Assembly (NCBI GenBank): GCA_017521405.1
Contig: JAFXCP010000001.1
Span: 46,767-110,766 of the forward strand
DNA length: 64,000 nucleotides
Source of the DNA: Akkermansia sp.
GTDB taxonomy: Bacteria > Verrucomicrobiota > Verrucomicrobiia > Verrucomicrobiales > Akkermansiaceae
Direction of reading: 5' to 3'
The position numbers and the translations under genes are program-made. Position 1 is the stretch's first letter; each line of letters starts with the position of its first letter. Shown here piece by piece: positions 16,166 to 24,700 of the stretch. The notes under the pieces were generated by a model that was not told the origin of the DNA, made no database searches, and worked only from the letters and a program-made list of their open reading frames with translations.

Positions 16166-17242
16166 ATGAGCAATGCAGCATTAACTCCGGAATTGATTCG
16201 TGCCGCGCTTACGACGGTGAAGTACCCGGGCTTTAGCCGGGATATTGTGTCCTTTGGGCTGGTGAAGGGGATAGAGGTGACGCCGGAGGGCGCAGTAACC
16301 ATCGATTTGGTAGTGGAGAGCAAGAATGCGGACGTGCCGCGCTTTATTTACCAGAGCGTGATGACGGAGGTGAAGGAGCTGCCCGGGGTAAAGAAGCTGG
16401 ATGTAAACATTCGGCATATTGAGCCGGATGTGAAAAAGAAGCAGGGTATTAACGATGACCCCGCAGCCTGGAAAACAGTAGTACCCGGGGTGCAGCATGT
16501 GGTGGCGGTCTCCTCCGGCAAGGGAGGCGTGGGTAAGAGTACGGTGGCGGTGAATTTGGCGGTGGCACTGGGGCGGCTCGGATACCGCACGGGATTGCTG
16601 GATTTGGATATTTACGGTCCCTCCATGGCGCAGATGTGCGGCACGAAGGAGCAGCCCGGCTGTAATGAAAAAGAACAATTCCTGCCGGTGGAGGTGCATG
16701 GTATCAAGATGCTTTCCATGGGGCTTATGCTGGATGAGGCGGCTCCCGTGGCGGTGCGTGGTCCGCTGGCTACGCGCTATGTGCAGGATTTCCTTCGGGA
16801 TACCGATTGGGGGGCGCTGGATGTGTTGGTGCTGGATTTGCCGCCGGGTACGGGGGATATTCAGCTCACGATTGTGCAGACGGTGGAGCTGGCCGGTGCA
16901 GTGGTGGTAACCACGCCGCAGGAGACGGCGCTGATAGATGCCCGCAAGGGGATTTCCTTCTTCCGCAAGGTGGGTACTCCACTGCTGGGGCTGGTGGAAA
17001 ATATGAGTTACTTTATCTGCCCTACGGATGATACGGTGCACCACATCTTTGGGCGCGATGGCGGGGAGCTGGAGGCTCAGCGGCAGGGGATTCCCCTGCT
17101 GGGCAAGATTCCGCTGGATATGCGTACCCGTACCTGCGGGGACGAGGGACACCCCGTGGCTCTGGAAGATGTGGGCAGCAGCCGCGTGGCCGCGGCCTTT
17201 CTGGGGGTGGCCGGCATGCTGGCAGACCGCTTGGGACTCTGA
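16166..17242 (+). CDS. mrp: Mrp/ApbC family Fe-S cluster carrier ATPase
   Basis: This 358-residue protein has an N-terminal MIP18/DUF59-type domain (residues about 7-90). A deviant Walker A P-loop (VAVSSGKGGVGKST) and LLDLDIYGPSM and LDLPPGTGDIQLT follow, all Mrp/NBP35 hallmarks. These proteins bind and transfer [4Fe-4S] clusters using ATP. The C-terminal CxxC that holds the bridging cluster is changed here: ENMSYFICPTDD has only the first Cys, with Asp in place of the second. Cluster binding may therefore differ or use other ligands. It is monocistronic and followed by murA after about 170 nt. Confidence 0.9.
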   Translation: MSNAALTPELIRAALTTVKYPGFSRDIVSFGLVKGIEVTPEGAVTIDLVVESKNADVPRFIYQSVMTEVKELPGVKKLDVNIRHIEPDVKKKQGINDDPAAWKTVVPGVQHVVAVSSGKGGVGKSTVAVNLAVALGRLGYRTGLLDLDIYGPSMAQMCGTKEQPGCNEKEQFLPVEVHGIKMLSMGLMLDEAAPVAVRGPLATRYVQDFLRDTDWGALDVLVLDLPPGTGDIQLTIVQTVELAGAVVVTTPQETALIDARKGISFFRKVGTPLLGLVENMSYFICPTDDTVHHIFGRDGGELEAQRQGIPLLGKIPLDMRTRTCGDEGHPVALEDVGSSRVAAAFLGVAGMLADRLGL

Positions 17243-17412
17243 AAAAAGTGGCGACAAAGCAACCATTCCCGGCAGGGCGGAGAAATCGCATGAAAGATTC
17301 CTCCGCCGGGCGGCGTATATAAAATAAACTCCCCTTTCTCCTTGCCAAGGAGGGGAACCATGTGTTATTATTCGGATAACATATTACAGCTCTTATTACC
17401 CCCATTGCTCCC

Positions 17413-18711
17413 ATGGACAAACTCATCGTCGAAGGCGGTCATAAACTCAGCGGTTCTATAAACATTAGCGGTTCTAAGAACGCATCTCTCCCCATTCTTG
17501 CGGCGGCCTTGCTTACGGATGAACCCGTGCGTATTTCTCGTGTGCCTGATGTGTCGGATACGAATTACATGCTCCAAATTCTCAGCCAGTTAGGCGCATC
17601 CGTGGAGCGCTCCAGCGGTACCGTGCGCATCGAATCCCCGGAGGGTATCTCCTCCAGTGCCTCGTACGAGCAGGTGCGTAAGATGCGAGCCTCCATTTGC
17701 CTCTTGGGCCCGATGATGGCTCGTATGAAACGCTGCACGCTGCCTTTGCCCGGTGGTTGTGTAATTGGTGATCGCCCGGTGGATTTGCACGTGCGCGCCA
17801 TTCAGGCTCTCGGTGCCCGAGTGCGGGTGAAGGGTGGCAACCTTGTTATCGATGCGCCGAATGGTCTCGTGGGTACCACAGTGGATATGCGCGGTGATAG
17901 CGGTCCCACGGTGCTGGGTACGGATAATCTGATGATGGCTGCTGTACTGGCAGAGGGTACCACGGTAATCGAATCCGCCGCCCGCGAGCCGGAAGTGGTG
18001 GATTTGGCCAATTTCCTCAACAAAATGGGTGCCCGTATTGAGGGTGCCGGCTCCCGCACCATCACCATTCACGGCGTGGAACGTCTGCATGGCTGTGAGC
18101 ATACCGTCATCCCCGACCGCATCGAGGCAGGTACCTTTATGGTAGCCGCCGCTATGGTGAGCGATGGTCTTACTCTGAATCGCGTGTGGAGACCCCACAT
18201 GAAGGCCATTTCCGATTTGCTGGTGGAGTGCGGCCACACGGTGGAATTTAACGAGGAGGGAACCACCGTTTATGTGGCTCCTGCCAAAAATCCGCGCAGC
18301 GGTAAGATTCTGACAAATCCCTACCCCGGCTATCCCACGGATATGCAGGCACAGATGACAGCACTCTTCGCCCTCACTCCCGGTATCAGCGTGGTGAAGG
18401 ACACCATCTTCCCGCAGCGCTTTATGCACTGCTCCGAGCTGAAACGCATGGGCGCTAACATTAAGGTGGATAACGGCACGGCCATCATTACCGGAGTGGA
18501 GAGCCTCTCCGGCGCTCCGGTGATGGCGAGCGACCTCCGCGCCAGTGCTGCCTTGGTTTTGGCGGCTCTTGCCGCCGAGGGCACCACGGAGATTCACCGC
18601 CTGTACCACATCGACCGTGGTTATGAGATGCTGGATGAAAAGCTCATGAGCCTTGGTGCCAAGGTATCCCGCGTGCTGGATTTGGATGCTGTTCCCCTGG
18701 AGGAAAGCTGA
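17413..18711 (+). CDS. murA: UDP-N-acetylglucosamine 1-carboxyvinyltransferase
   Basis: This 432-residue EPSP-synthase-fold enzyme starts [24 protein letters not shown]. It has the catalytic Cys near residue 116 within [16 protein letters not shown], which is also the fosfomycin target. [22 protein letters not shown] and [17 protein letters not shown] are further MurA landmarks. It transfers enolpyruvate from PEP to UDP-GlcNAc, the first committed step of peptidoglycan synthesis, in the cytoplasm. The leader is C-rich without a Shine-Dalgarno. A bidirectional terminator follows. Confidence 0.97.
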   Translation: MDKLIVEGGHKLSGSINISGSKNASLPILAAALLTDEPVRISRVPDVSDTNYMLQILSQLGASVERSSGTVRIESPEGISSSASYEQVRKMRASICLLGPMMARMKRCTLPLPGGCVIGDRPVDLHVRAIQALGARVRVKGGNLVIDAPNGLVGTTVDMRGDSGPTVLGTDNLMMAAVLAEGTTVIESAAREPEVVDLANFLNKMGARIEGAGSRTITIHGVERLHGCEHTVIPDRIEAGTFMVAAAMVSDGLTLNRVWRPHMKAISDLLVECGHTVEFNEEGTTVYVAPAKNPRSGKILTNPYPGYPTDMQAQMTALFALTPGISVVKDTIFPQRFMHCSELKRMGANIKVDNGTAIITGVESLSGAPVMASDLRASAALVLAALAAEGTTEIHRLYHIDRGYEMLDEKLMSLGAKVSRVLDLDAVPLEES

Positions 18712-18736
18712 GAGCCACCCATTTGAAATGACACTG

Positions 18737-18771
18737 AAAAAGGCGGGGAAAGCAAAATTTCCCCGCCTTTT
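18737..18771. terminator. Bidirectional terminator between murA and EIIA-like gene
   Basis: AAAAGGCGGGGAAA pairs with TTTCCCCGCCTTTT around a short loop. Confidence 0.88.
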
Positions 18772-18799
18772 GCGTGTAAAGCGTACGGAGTGCCGGAAC

Positions 18800-19255
18800 T
18801 CAGGAAATAATGGCCTCCCGCAAAGAGCGGCACAACTCCTCCGCCGGAGTGTTGAGGAAATACTCCTCCGTGTGGCCGCTGCGCATGCGCCAGCGGATGG
18901 TGCGGCTGAGAAGGTGCAGGTACCAATCCGGTTTCTCCATGGGTACTGCAATCATCACAATAAGGGTGGCGGTACCGCTGGGGCACTCGATGCCTTCCGT
19001 GGCGCGGCACAGGTATACGGCGGCCTGCGGCAGACCTGCCACTCGCGCATGAGGAATGGCCAGCCCATGGCCCATATATGTGGGCTCGAGCATCTCGCGA
19101 TCCAGGGCAGAGGTGGAGATGGGCGTGGCATTTTCCCACCCGGTAAGGGCGCAAAGCTCCTCGGAAAGCTGGTAAACAACTTCGGGATGGCGGGTGCCTG
19201 CGGGAAGTACCTCCCGGCGGGCATAGACAAGCGTTTCCTGATAAAGTGTTTCCAT
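18800..19255 (-). CDS. PTS EIIA type-2 domain protein (PtsN-like)
   Basis: This 151-residue single-domain protein has the EIIA-Fru/Mtl signature with the phosphorylatable His in GHGLAIPHARVAGLPQAAVY. TLIVMIAVP and HLHLLSR-like (YLHLLSRTI) stretches follow, as in PtsN. It carries no IIB, IIC or HPr fusion and has no PTS gene nearby, so a regulatory role of the nitrogen-PTS kind is more likely than sugar uptake. METLYQETLVYARREVL at 19255 is the best start. The promoter TTGCGT/TATGGT lies 20-50 nt upstream. It is convergent with murA. Confidence 0.8.
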   Translation of the reverse strand: METLYQETLVYARREVLPAGTRHPEVVYQLSEELCALTGWENATPISTSALDREMLEPTYMGHGLAIPHARVAGLPQAAVYLCRATEGIECPSGTATLIVMIAVPMEKPDWYLHLLSRTIRWRMRSGHTEEYFLNTPAEELCRSLREAIIS

Positions 19256-19275
19256 GGCAGCGATGTGGTGCGCGC

Positions 19276-19304
19276 ACCATACCACAACCCGCTCTGATAC
19301 GCAA
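19276..19304 (-). promoter_or_regulatory. Promoter of EIIA-like gene
   Basis: On the minus strand TTGCGT (19299-19304), 17 bp, TATGGT (19276-19281). Confidence 0.5.
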
Positions 19305-19340
19305 GCCATTTCCCACAAAAAACGTACGGAGAGCGCACAT

Positions 19341-20540
19341 TTAATCCCCGGAATCATCCAAGCGGGCAAAATAGCGCGCCGCCTCATCGGCAGGCTGCTG
19401 CCGCAGCCAATCGAACACCGCCGGCTGCGCCGGGCTTAGCCCATGCTGGAGCAGCAGGAATTGTGTTTCCGCCGTGGGGGATATGCTTTCCACCTCCTGC
19501 TCGTGCAGGGGCAGGGGGAAGGTCTCCTCCAGCAGCAGCTCCAGTGCTTGTTCCCCGGCAAAGGGATTGGCGGCATTCATGGGCAAGGCGGCCAGCAGAG
19601 TGTTCCGGGGACCTTTGCCCGGGCTGTAGAGGCTTAGCCCATGCAGATGCTCCAGTGCAGCGGCAGGGTCCGCAGCACTTGCCCGGCCCAGCGTAGCAAA
19701 GCGGTCCCCCGGAGCAGCTTTGCGCGGGGGGATACTATCGTACAAATGGGCATAGTACTCCCCGCGCAGGAAGAGCTGCAAACCGCTCAGCAGGGCGCGT
19801 GCCGTGCAGTCTGTTTGAGCCTCCGGCGTGGGAGCGCCGGGGGCCATCCCCGAGACCAGATAGCAGTGGGGCACGGTATCCTCATCTGCCTCCTCCAGCC
19901 AGTTCGCCAGCTCTTGCATAAGCTGCTGCCTATTCGCAGTATAAGAACCGGCGCCTTTTTCTTCCCCGCCCATGTACACATAGGGCAGCAGCACAAAACG
20001 CCCGGGAAGGCGCATGGCCAGCTCTTGCAGCAGCTGCAGCATATCCATGGCCGCCCCGCTGCCGGTACCCCCTCCCGCAGAGAAAAATACATGCACCGTG
20101 AGCCCGCGCGTACCGGCCTCCTCCACCAGCGGCTGCAAAAGCCGCAATACCGCCTCCCGGCAGTGCAGGAAAAGCGCCCGCCCATAGCGGCGCCATTGGC
20201 CGGCTCCGGGCAGCCGGCTCAGCGCGGCATCCACCTCGTACACGGGCTTGCCCAGCTGCTCGGCCACTTTCCAGCGCAAGCTGTCCACCCATGGGCGCAG
20301 GGCGGGATTTTGCTCCATCTCATTCAGCGCGCGGGCTTCCTTCTTGATGTTTAGGAAGGGAATATCCGCTGCATGCTGCTGCCACGCCGCTTGGGAAACC
20401 ACGTCCTCCTCTGCATCGAGGTAGAGGTAGCGAAGCTCGGGCATATCTGCCCGGGGCTGTGCATCCAGTGCCCGGCGAAAATCCAGCAGCGTGCGGCCTC
20501 CCATGCCGCCCAGTGCTATCAGTAGGTGTCTTGCTTTCAT
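19341..20540 (-). CDS. Tubulin/FtsZ-like GTPase family protein (Tubulin_2-type)
   Basis: This 399-residue protein starts MKARHLLIALGGMGGRTLLDF, a glycine-rich nucleotide loop. It has the tubulin/FtsZ G-box GGGTGSG at residues 156-162 inside VHVFFSAGGGTGSGAAMDML, followed by LPGRFVLLPYVYMGG, which fits the family's next strand. It is not FtsZ and not the Prosthecobacter-type BtubA/B. It resembles the poorly studied Tubulin_2 group of bacterial tubulin-like proteins. The C-terminal half is hydrophilic with no recognisable domain, and a canonical T7 catalytic loop (NxDxxD/E) is not obvious. It stands alone behind its own promoter, between an EIIA-like gene and tRNA-Asn, with no partner of the kind reported for such proteins. 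GTP binding is probable; polymerisation is unknown. Confidence 0.75.
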   Translation of the reverse strand: MKARHLLIALGGMGGRTLLDFRRALDAQPRADMPELRYLYLDAEEDVVSQAAWQQHAADIPFLNIKKEARALNEMEQNPALRPWVDSLRWKVAEQLGKPVYEVDAALSRLPGAGQWRRYGRALFLHCREAVLRLLQPLVEEAGTRGLTVHVFFSAGGGTGSGAAMDMLQLLQELAMRLPGRFVLLPYVYMGGEEKGAGSYTANRQQLMQELANWLEEADEDTVPHCYLVSGMAPGAPTPEAQTDCTARALLSGLQLFLRGEYYAHLYDSIPPRKAAPGDRFATLGRASAADPAAALEHLHGLSLYSPGKGPRNTLLAALPMNAANPFAGEQALELLLEETFPLPLHEQEVESISPTAETQFLLLQHGLSPAQPAVFDWLRQQPADEAARYFARLDDSGD

Positions 20541-20566
20541 GGAGAAGGAATAATGCCTTATCCCAA

Positions 20567-20594
20567 AGTATAGCATCTCCTGCCGCAGCGTCAA
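20567..20594 (-). promoter_or_regulatory. Promoter of tubulin-like gene
   Basis: On the minus strand TTGACG (20589-20594), 16 bp, TATACT (20567-20572). The leader is about 20 nt. Confidence 0.65.
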
Positions 20595-20605
20595 CCTCCA
20601 AAAGC

Positions 20606-20636
20606 AAAAAACCTGCAACTTGCGTTGCAGGTTTTT
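20606..20636 (-). terminator. tRNA-Asn terminator
   Basis: AAAAACCTGCAAC pairs perfectly with GTTGCAGGTTTTT just downstream of the tRNA. It overlaps the upstream edge of the tubulin-like gene's promoter region. Confidence 0.85.
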
Positions 20637-20639
20637 ATA

Positions 20640-20711
20640 CTCCGGCGGTTGGGATCGAACCAACGACCTAATGATTAACAGTCATCCGCTCTTCCGCTGA
20701 GCTACGCCGGA
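20640..20711 (-). tRNA. tRNA-Asn (GTT)
   Basis: The minus strand folds as a cloverleaf. The acceptor TCCGGCG pairs with CGCCGGA, the anticodon loop CTGTTAATC gives GTT, and the T-arm is GGTTCGATCC. No CCA is encoded. It ends directly before a strong hairpin terminator. Confidence 0.95.
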
Positions 20712-20814
20712 TTTCGCATTTCCCCGTCGCCGGGGTGCGGAGGGATATTACTACTTTGCCGCCCGCATTGCAAGACTTTTTTACAAAAAATAATCAAAAA
20801 AATGTGCATTTGGG

Positions 20815-20843
20815 TTGCATTGGGGGGTATTTAAGGGTAAAAC
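20815..20843 (+). promoter_or_regulatory. Promoter of M50 protease gene, leaderless type
   Basis: TTGCAT 20815-20820, 17 bp, TAAAAC 20838-20843, then 6 nt to ATG 20850. This spacing decides the start codon. Confidence 0.6.
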
Positions 20844-20849
20844 GTGGCT

Positions 20850-21608
20850 ATGCAAGAGAAAAATCCGAATTCTTGGGTGCTGCAATTTCGATTTTTAGGG
20901 ATACCGGTGCGGATTCATCCGCTCATTTGGGTGGTTCTTGCCCTTCTGGGCGGCGCTATCGAGGTGGACAGCGGGGCCGGCCTGCTGCATCTGCTGCTTT
21001 TTATCGGGGCGGGGATGCTTGCCCTGCTGGTACACGAGCTGGGGCATGCGCTGGTGGGGCGAGCCTGTGGCTATGGCGTGCCGGAGGTGGAGCTTGGAGC
21101 CCTGGGCGGCATGACCCACTTTTCCGCAGGTCCCCGCAACCGTAGCTCCCTGCTGCTTACCGTGCTGGCAGGGCCGCTGGCCTCTCTGGCACTGGGGGCA
21201 TTGGCCGGCTTGGCCTTCGGGTGCCATATAGGAGCACCGCTGCTCGGCCTCAAACTGGCTTTTTTGATGCCGTGGATGGATGTGCTGCCGCTGGATATCC
21301 AGCAGGCCTTAGTGCTGGGACTTCTGGGCCACCCCTTGCCGGATTTGCTGATACAGGGCTACACGCTGGTAATGGTAATCTGCTTTTGGTGGAGTGTGTT
21401 CAATCTGCTGCCCATTTACCCCATGGATGGCGGCAAGGTGCTGGCTGCCCTGCTGAATAGTTACCTGATTCCTGCCATTGTGGGCTTGGTGCTGGCGGCG
21501 GGTTTGGCCATATGGTCCCTTTGCGATGCCCGGTGGTTCAACTTTATGATTTTAGGCTACCTCGCCTTCCTGAATTACCAATACCTCCGCGTGCTGCGCC
21601 GGCACTGA
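20850..21608 (+). CDS. Site-2 protease-like M50 zinc metalloprotease
   Basis: This 252-residue polytopic membrane protein has the zinc motif LVHELGHALVGR (HExxH) near residue 72 and the third-ligand motif NLLPIYPMDGGKV near residue 188. Both are buried in transmembrane segments, as in rhomboid-independent site-2 proteases. It lacks PDZ or CBS domains, so it is a minimal S2P. Such proteases cut membrane-bound anti-sigma factors or process signal peptides within the membrane. An in-frame GTG at 20844 is a possible start, but ATG 20850 lies 6 nt after the -10, matching the local rule. The substrate is unknown. Confidence 0.85.
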   Translation: MQEKNPNSWVLQFRFLGIPVRIHPLIWVVLALLGGAIEVDSGAGLLHLLLFIGAGMLALLVHELGHALVGRACGYGVPEVELGALGGMTHFSAGPRNRSSLLLTVLAGPLASLALGALAGLAFGCHIGAPLLGLKLAFLMPWMDVLPLDIQQALVLGLLGHPLPDLLIQGYTLVMVICFWWSVFNLLPIYPMDGGKVLAALLNSYLIPAIVGLVLAAGLAIWSLCDARWFNFMILGYLAFLNYQYLRVLRRH

Positions 21609-21632
21609 ATGCGGAGCCGTTCATCTTTTTCA

Positions 21633-21660
21633 GCGGGGCTGGGCTTGGGCTCTGCCCCGC
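21633..21660 (+). terminator. Possible terminator of M50 gene
   Basis: GCGGGGC and GCCCCGC can pair around a GC-rich loop. The T-run is poor, so this is tentative. Confidence 0.4.
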
Positions 21661-21681
21661 GCTGCTTTAGGAGAAAATGCA

Positions 21682-21710
21682 GCGGGCTTTCTCTTCGAGA
21701 GAAAGCCCGC
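21682..21710 (-). terminator. Hairpin after autotransporter gene
   Basis: GCGGGCTTTCTCT pairs with AGAGAAAGCCCGC around a tiny loop, in the gap between the M50 gene and the autotransporter stop. A TTTTC stretch follows on the minus strand. Confidence 0.7.
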
Positions 21711-21743
21711 CGGGAATAGAAATCCGCTCTTCCGAGAGGAACA

Positions 21744-24700
21744 TTAGAAATCGTAGCGCAAACCAATGTTGGCACGCACGCCGGTGTACTCGGTGCGCAG
21801 CGTCAAATCCGCATCCGCAAAGACCGTGGTGTATGCCCCCACGGGTATGGAGAGACCGGCACCCAGTTCTGCACCGAAGCTGCCTACCTCCGCACACTTA
21901 ACGGTATGCACCGGGCCGCCGCCAATGAAGGAGACGTTTGCCTCGTTCGTGGCATCGCCGAAATCGGCGGAGAGGGTGGCGCGCAGTTCCAGCACGGAGT
22001 TGCGCTCAAATTCGTTGGTACCCAGCACTGCCTGATAGCGCGCACCGGCGCTGAGAGTGCCGTAGATGTAATCATCCCCGGCGCAATCCAAACCGGCATT
22101 GCCAATGCTGCCCGTCTCGGAGAAGCCGTCCACGCTGGCCTTGGTAAGGCTAATGCTTACGATGGGCTGGATAATCTGCGTAAACTCCTCGTCCAGAGCA
22201 AAGGTGTAACCCAGCTCGTAATACCCGGAAAGGGTGCTGCCATCCACACTGGCGGTGGAGCTGTAAGCATCCACTCGGCGGTTCAGCTCCATATCGTTCA
22301 TGCCGCCGGTCAGGATGAAGAGCTGCACCCAGCGCTTGCTCTGGTGGCGGGCAAAGAGGCTCAGGTACTTGGCATCGTTATCACCCTTGGCATAGTCTTT
22401 GCTGTTAGCCGTCAGGTCGCCGTAGGAAACGGAGATGGCTGCACCGGCGGTCCAATTCGGCGTCAAGTCCAGATTGGCACCCACCGTGGCACCCCAGGCA
22501 TCGTAATCGTAGCCCGGGTGCTCGCTCTCATCGTTCACCTTGTTGAAGCCGCCATCGGCCTGCACCCAGGCCTGCACCCCGGCAAAGTTGATGTCCTCCA
22601 GAATACCTACGGACTCGCCGCCACCCATTTGGATGATGCGGTTGCGGAGGTTGCGCTGCGTATCCTGCACGCCACGGCGCTGGGAATCCCCCAGAATGGC
22701 CAGTGAGGCACCGCTCAGGGCGTCCAATACTGCGGTGCGCTCGCTCTCGCTATAGCGGTTCACATGCCCCACCTTCTCGTACAGTGCACCCATGACTCCG
22801 CCCACGGCGGTACCACCGGCCGTCTGCATGGCATCGATGGTGGAAGCGCGGTTCTCGGTAGACATCAGCTCGTTCACGATGCCGGCTTCGTCCTCCGTGC
22901 CGGTAAAGACGATGTTGCCGGTGACGGGGTCGAGGTTCAGCTCGCCGCGCACATAGGACTGGATGTTGAGCTGGTAGTTCGTCACGTTCGGATCGTAGTC
23001 AATCTCCGTGCCCTCGGTCTGCTCCAGTACCACAAAGTCTACCACATCGCCGTGGACGAATTGAGCATCGGAATTGACGACCACACTTTGGATAACCAGC
23101 TTGTCCCCATCCTGAGCATTGCCGTTAATGAAGGTGCCGGTAATGGATACGCTGTCCGTGTTAGTACCCAAGGGCGCCACGGTGATACCATCGTTGCCGG
23201 CTGCCGTCCTGCCGAAGCCGGTGTAACCGGCCGCCATGGTCACGTTGTTCAGGGATACGCCGCCGCGCTCGCTGTCCGGTACCGGCACTTGGTAGGTAGG
23301 ACCTACATCGGGCTGGATGGTTTCCGTGGCTCCGCGCGTGGCTTCCGCTACGCTTACCTGTGTATCCGCACTCAGACTCACACCATTCAGGATGACGTTG
23401 TTCCCGAGGGAAAGACTATCCGCATCTACGGCTGCACCATTCAGTGCATAGCCATTAGTAAGGCTGATGCTGTCCGCCTTAATGTCGGCGGCTGTGGCGG
23501 CTGTATCGCTAAGCCCTACGAGCTTATCCATGGTGGCGTTGCTGTATGTGCTGCCGCTCTGCGTGACAATATCGCCGGATACCTGCACCTTAGCTGCGGA
23601 AAGTTCATAGCCATCCGGCAGGTTGATGGTATCGGCCGTCAGCTCATTTGCTGCAATATGGGCATCATCGATAAGCAGTGCGCCCTTGGTGGACACGTTA
23701 GAGGCAATGGCCGGACCACCGGTGGTAGCCCCTGCTACAAGATCCAAATCCTTCACATCCGTGGCGCGGAAAAGGCTGTTGGAAACAATCGTCGGGGTGC
23801 TGCTGCTGCCGCTCAGCAGGGCTCCTGTCTCCGTGCTGCCGGCATTGCGGGCAATGGTGATGCCCATGCTGCCCATGGTGATGGAATTGACATTGATGTC
23901 ACCCGTGGAGGCGATGGCGGCATCATCAACTCCGTCGTTAAGAAGAATGTGACCGGTGGTGATGTCGGCGGCGGAGACGGCACCTACAACGGACAGCGTT
24001 CCGAGTGTGGGGCTACCTACCTGAATATCGCCACCCACTACGGCGTTGTCCATGGTGGCGGTGTTGTTGTTAACAGTCAGGTCTCCGCTTACAGCCATTC
24101 GCCCATCGGAATCCATGGAGAGTGCATCCGTTTGGAGATTGCCTTGAATTCCCAAAATGCCGGCACTGATTTGGACGGAAGAGGTGGTTACATCACTCAT
24201 GACGCCCAGCGCACTGGAAACATAAATACCATCGGCTTCCAAGCTGTTAATCACGAGGCTGCCTTGTGTGCCGGAATACATGCGGTCCCCGGTTACCCAG
24301 ACTTCGCCCTCGCTATTGCTCACGGAATCCAGCACCGTTTCGGTGCCGGTGTTACCATTGCCGGTGATGAGGATGAGTTTCTTGGCTTCTCCTGCGGTGG
24401 CGGCAGTTCGCACAATGGAGGATTCGCTGTGGATGGTGCCGCGTGCGACGTTGAGTACGGTATCATCGTCGGAGATGATTTCCAGTGTGCTGCCCTGCAG
24501 GATGTTCACGGTGCCGGAGGAGAAGTCGGCACTGTTCTCTGTGCCCATATCCAGCTGTACTGTGCCGCCACCGGTAATGTTCAGCGTGGCAATCATACCA
24601 TAGGTGGTACCCTTCGGGGCGGGCGCAGCAGGGGCTATCGGCTCTTCCGGCAGTGTGTCATCGGGGGTGCCGCCGGCACCTTCCTCTGCCGGAGCAGGGG

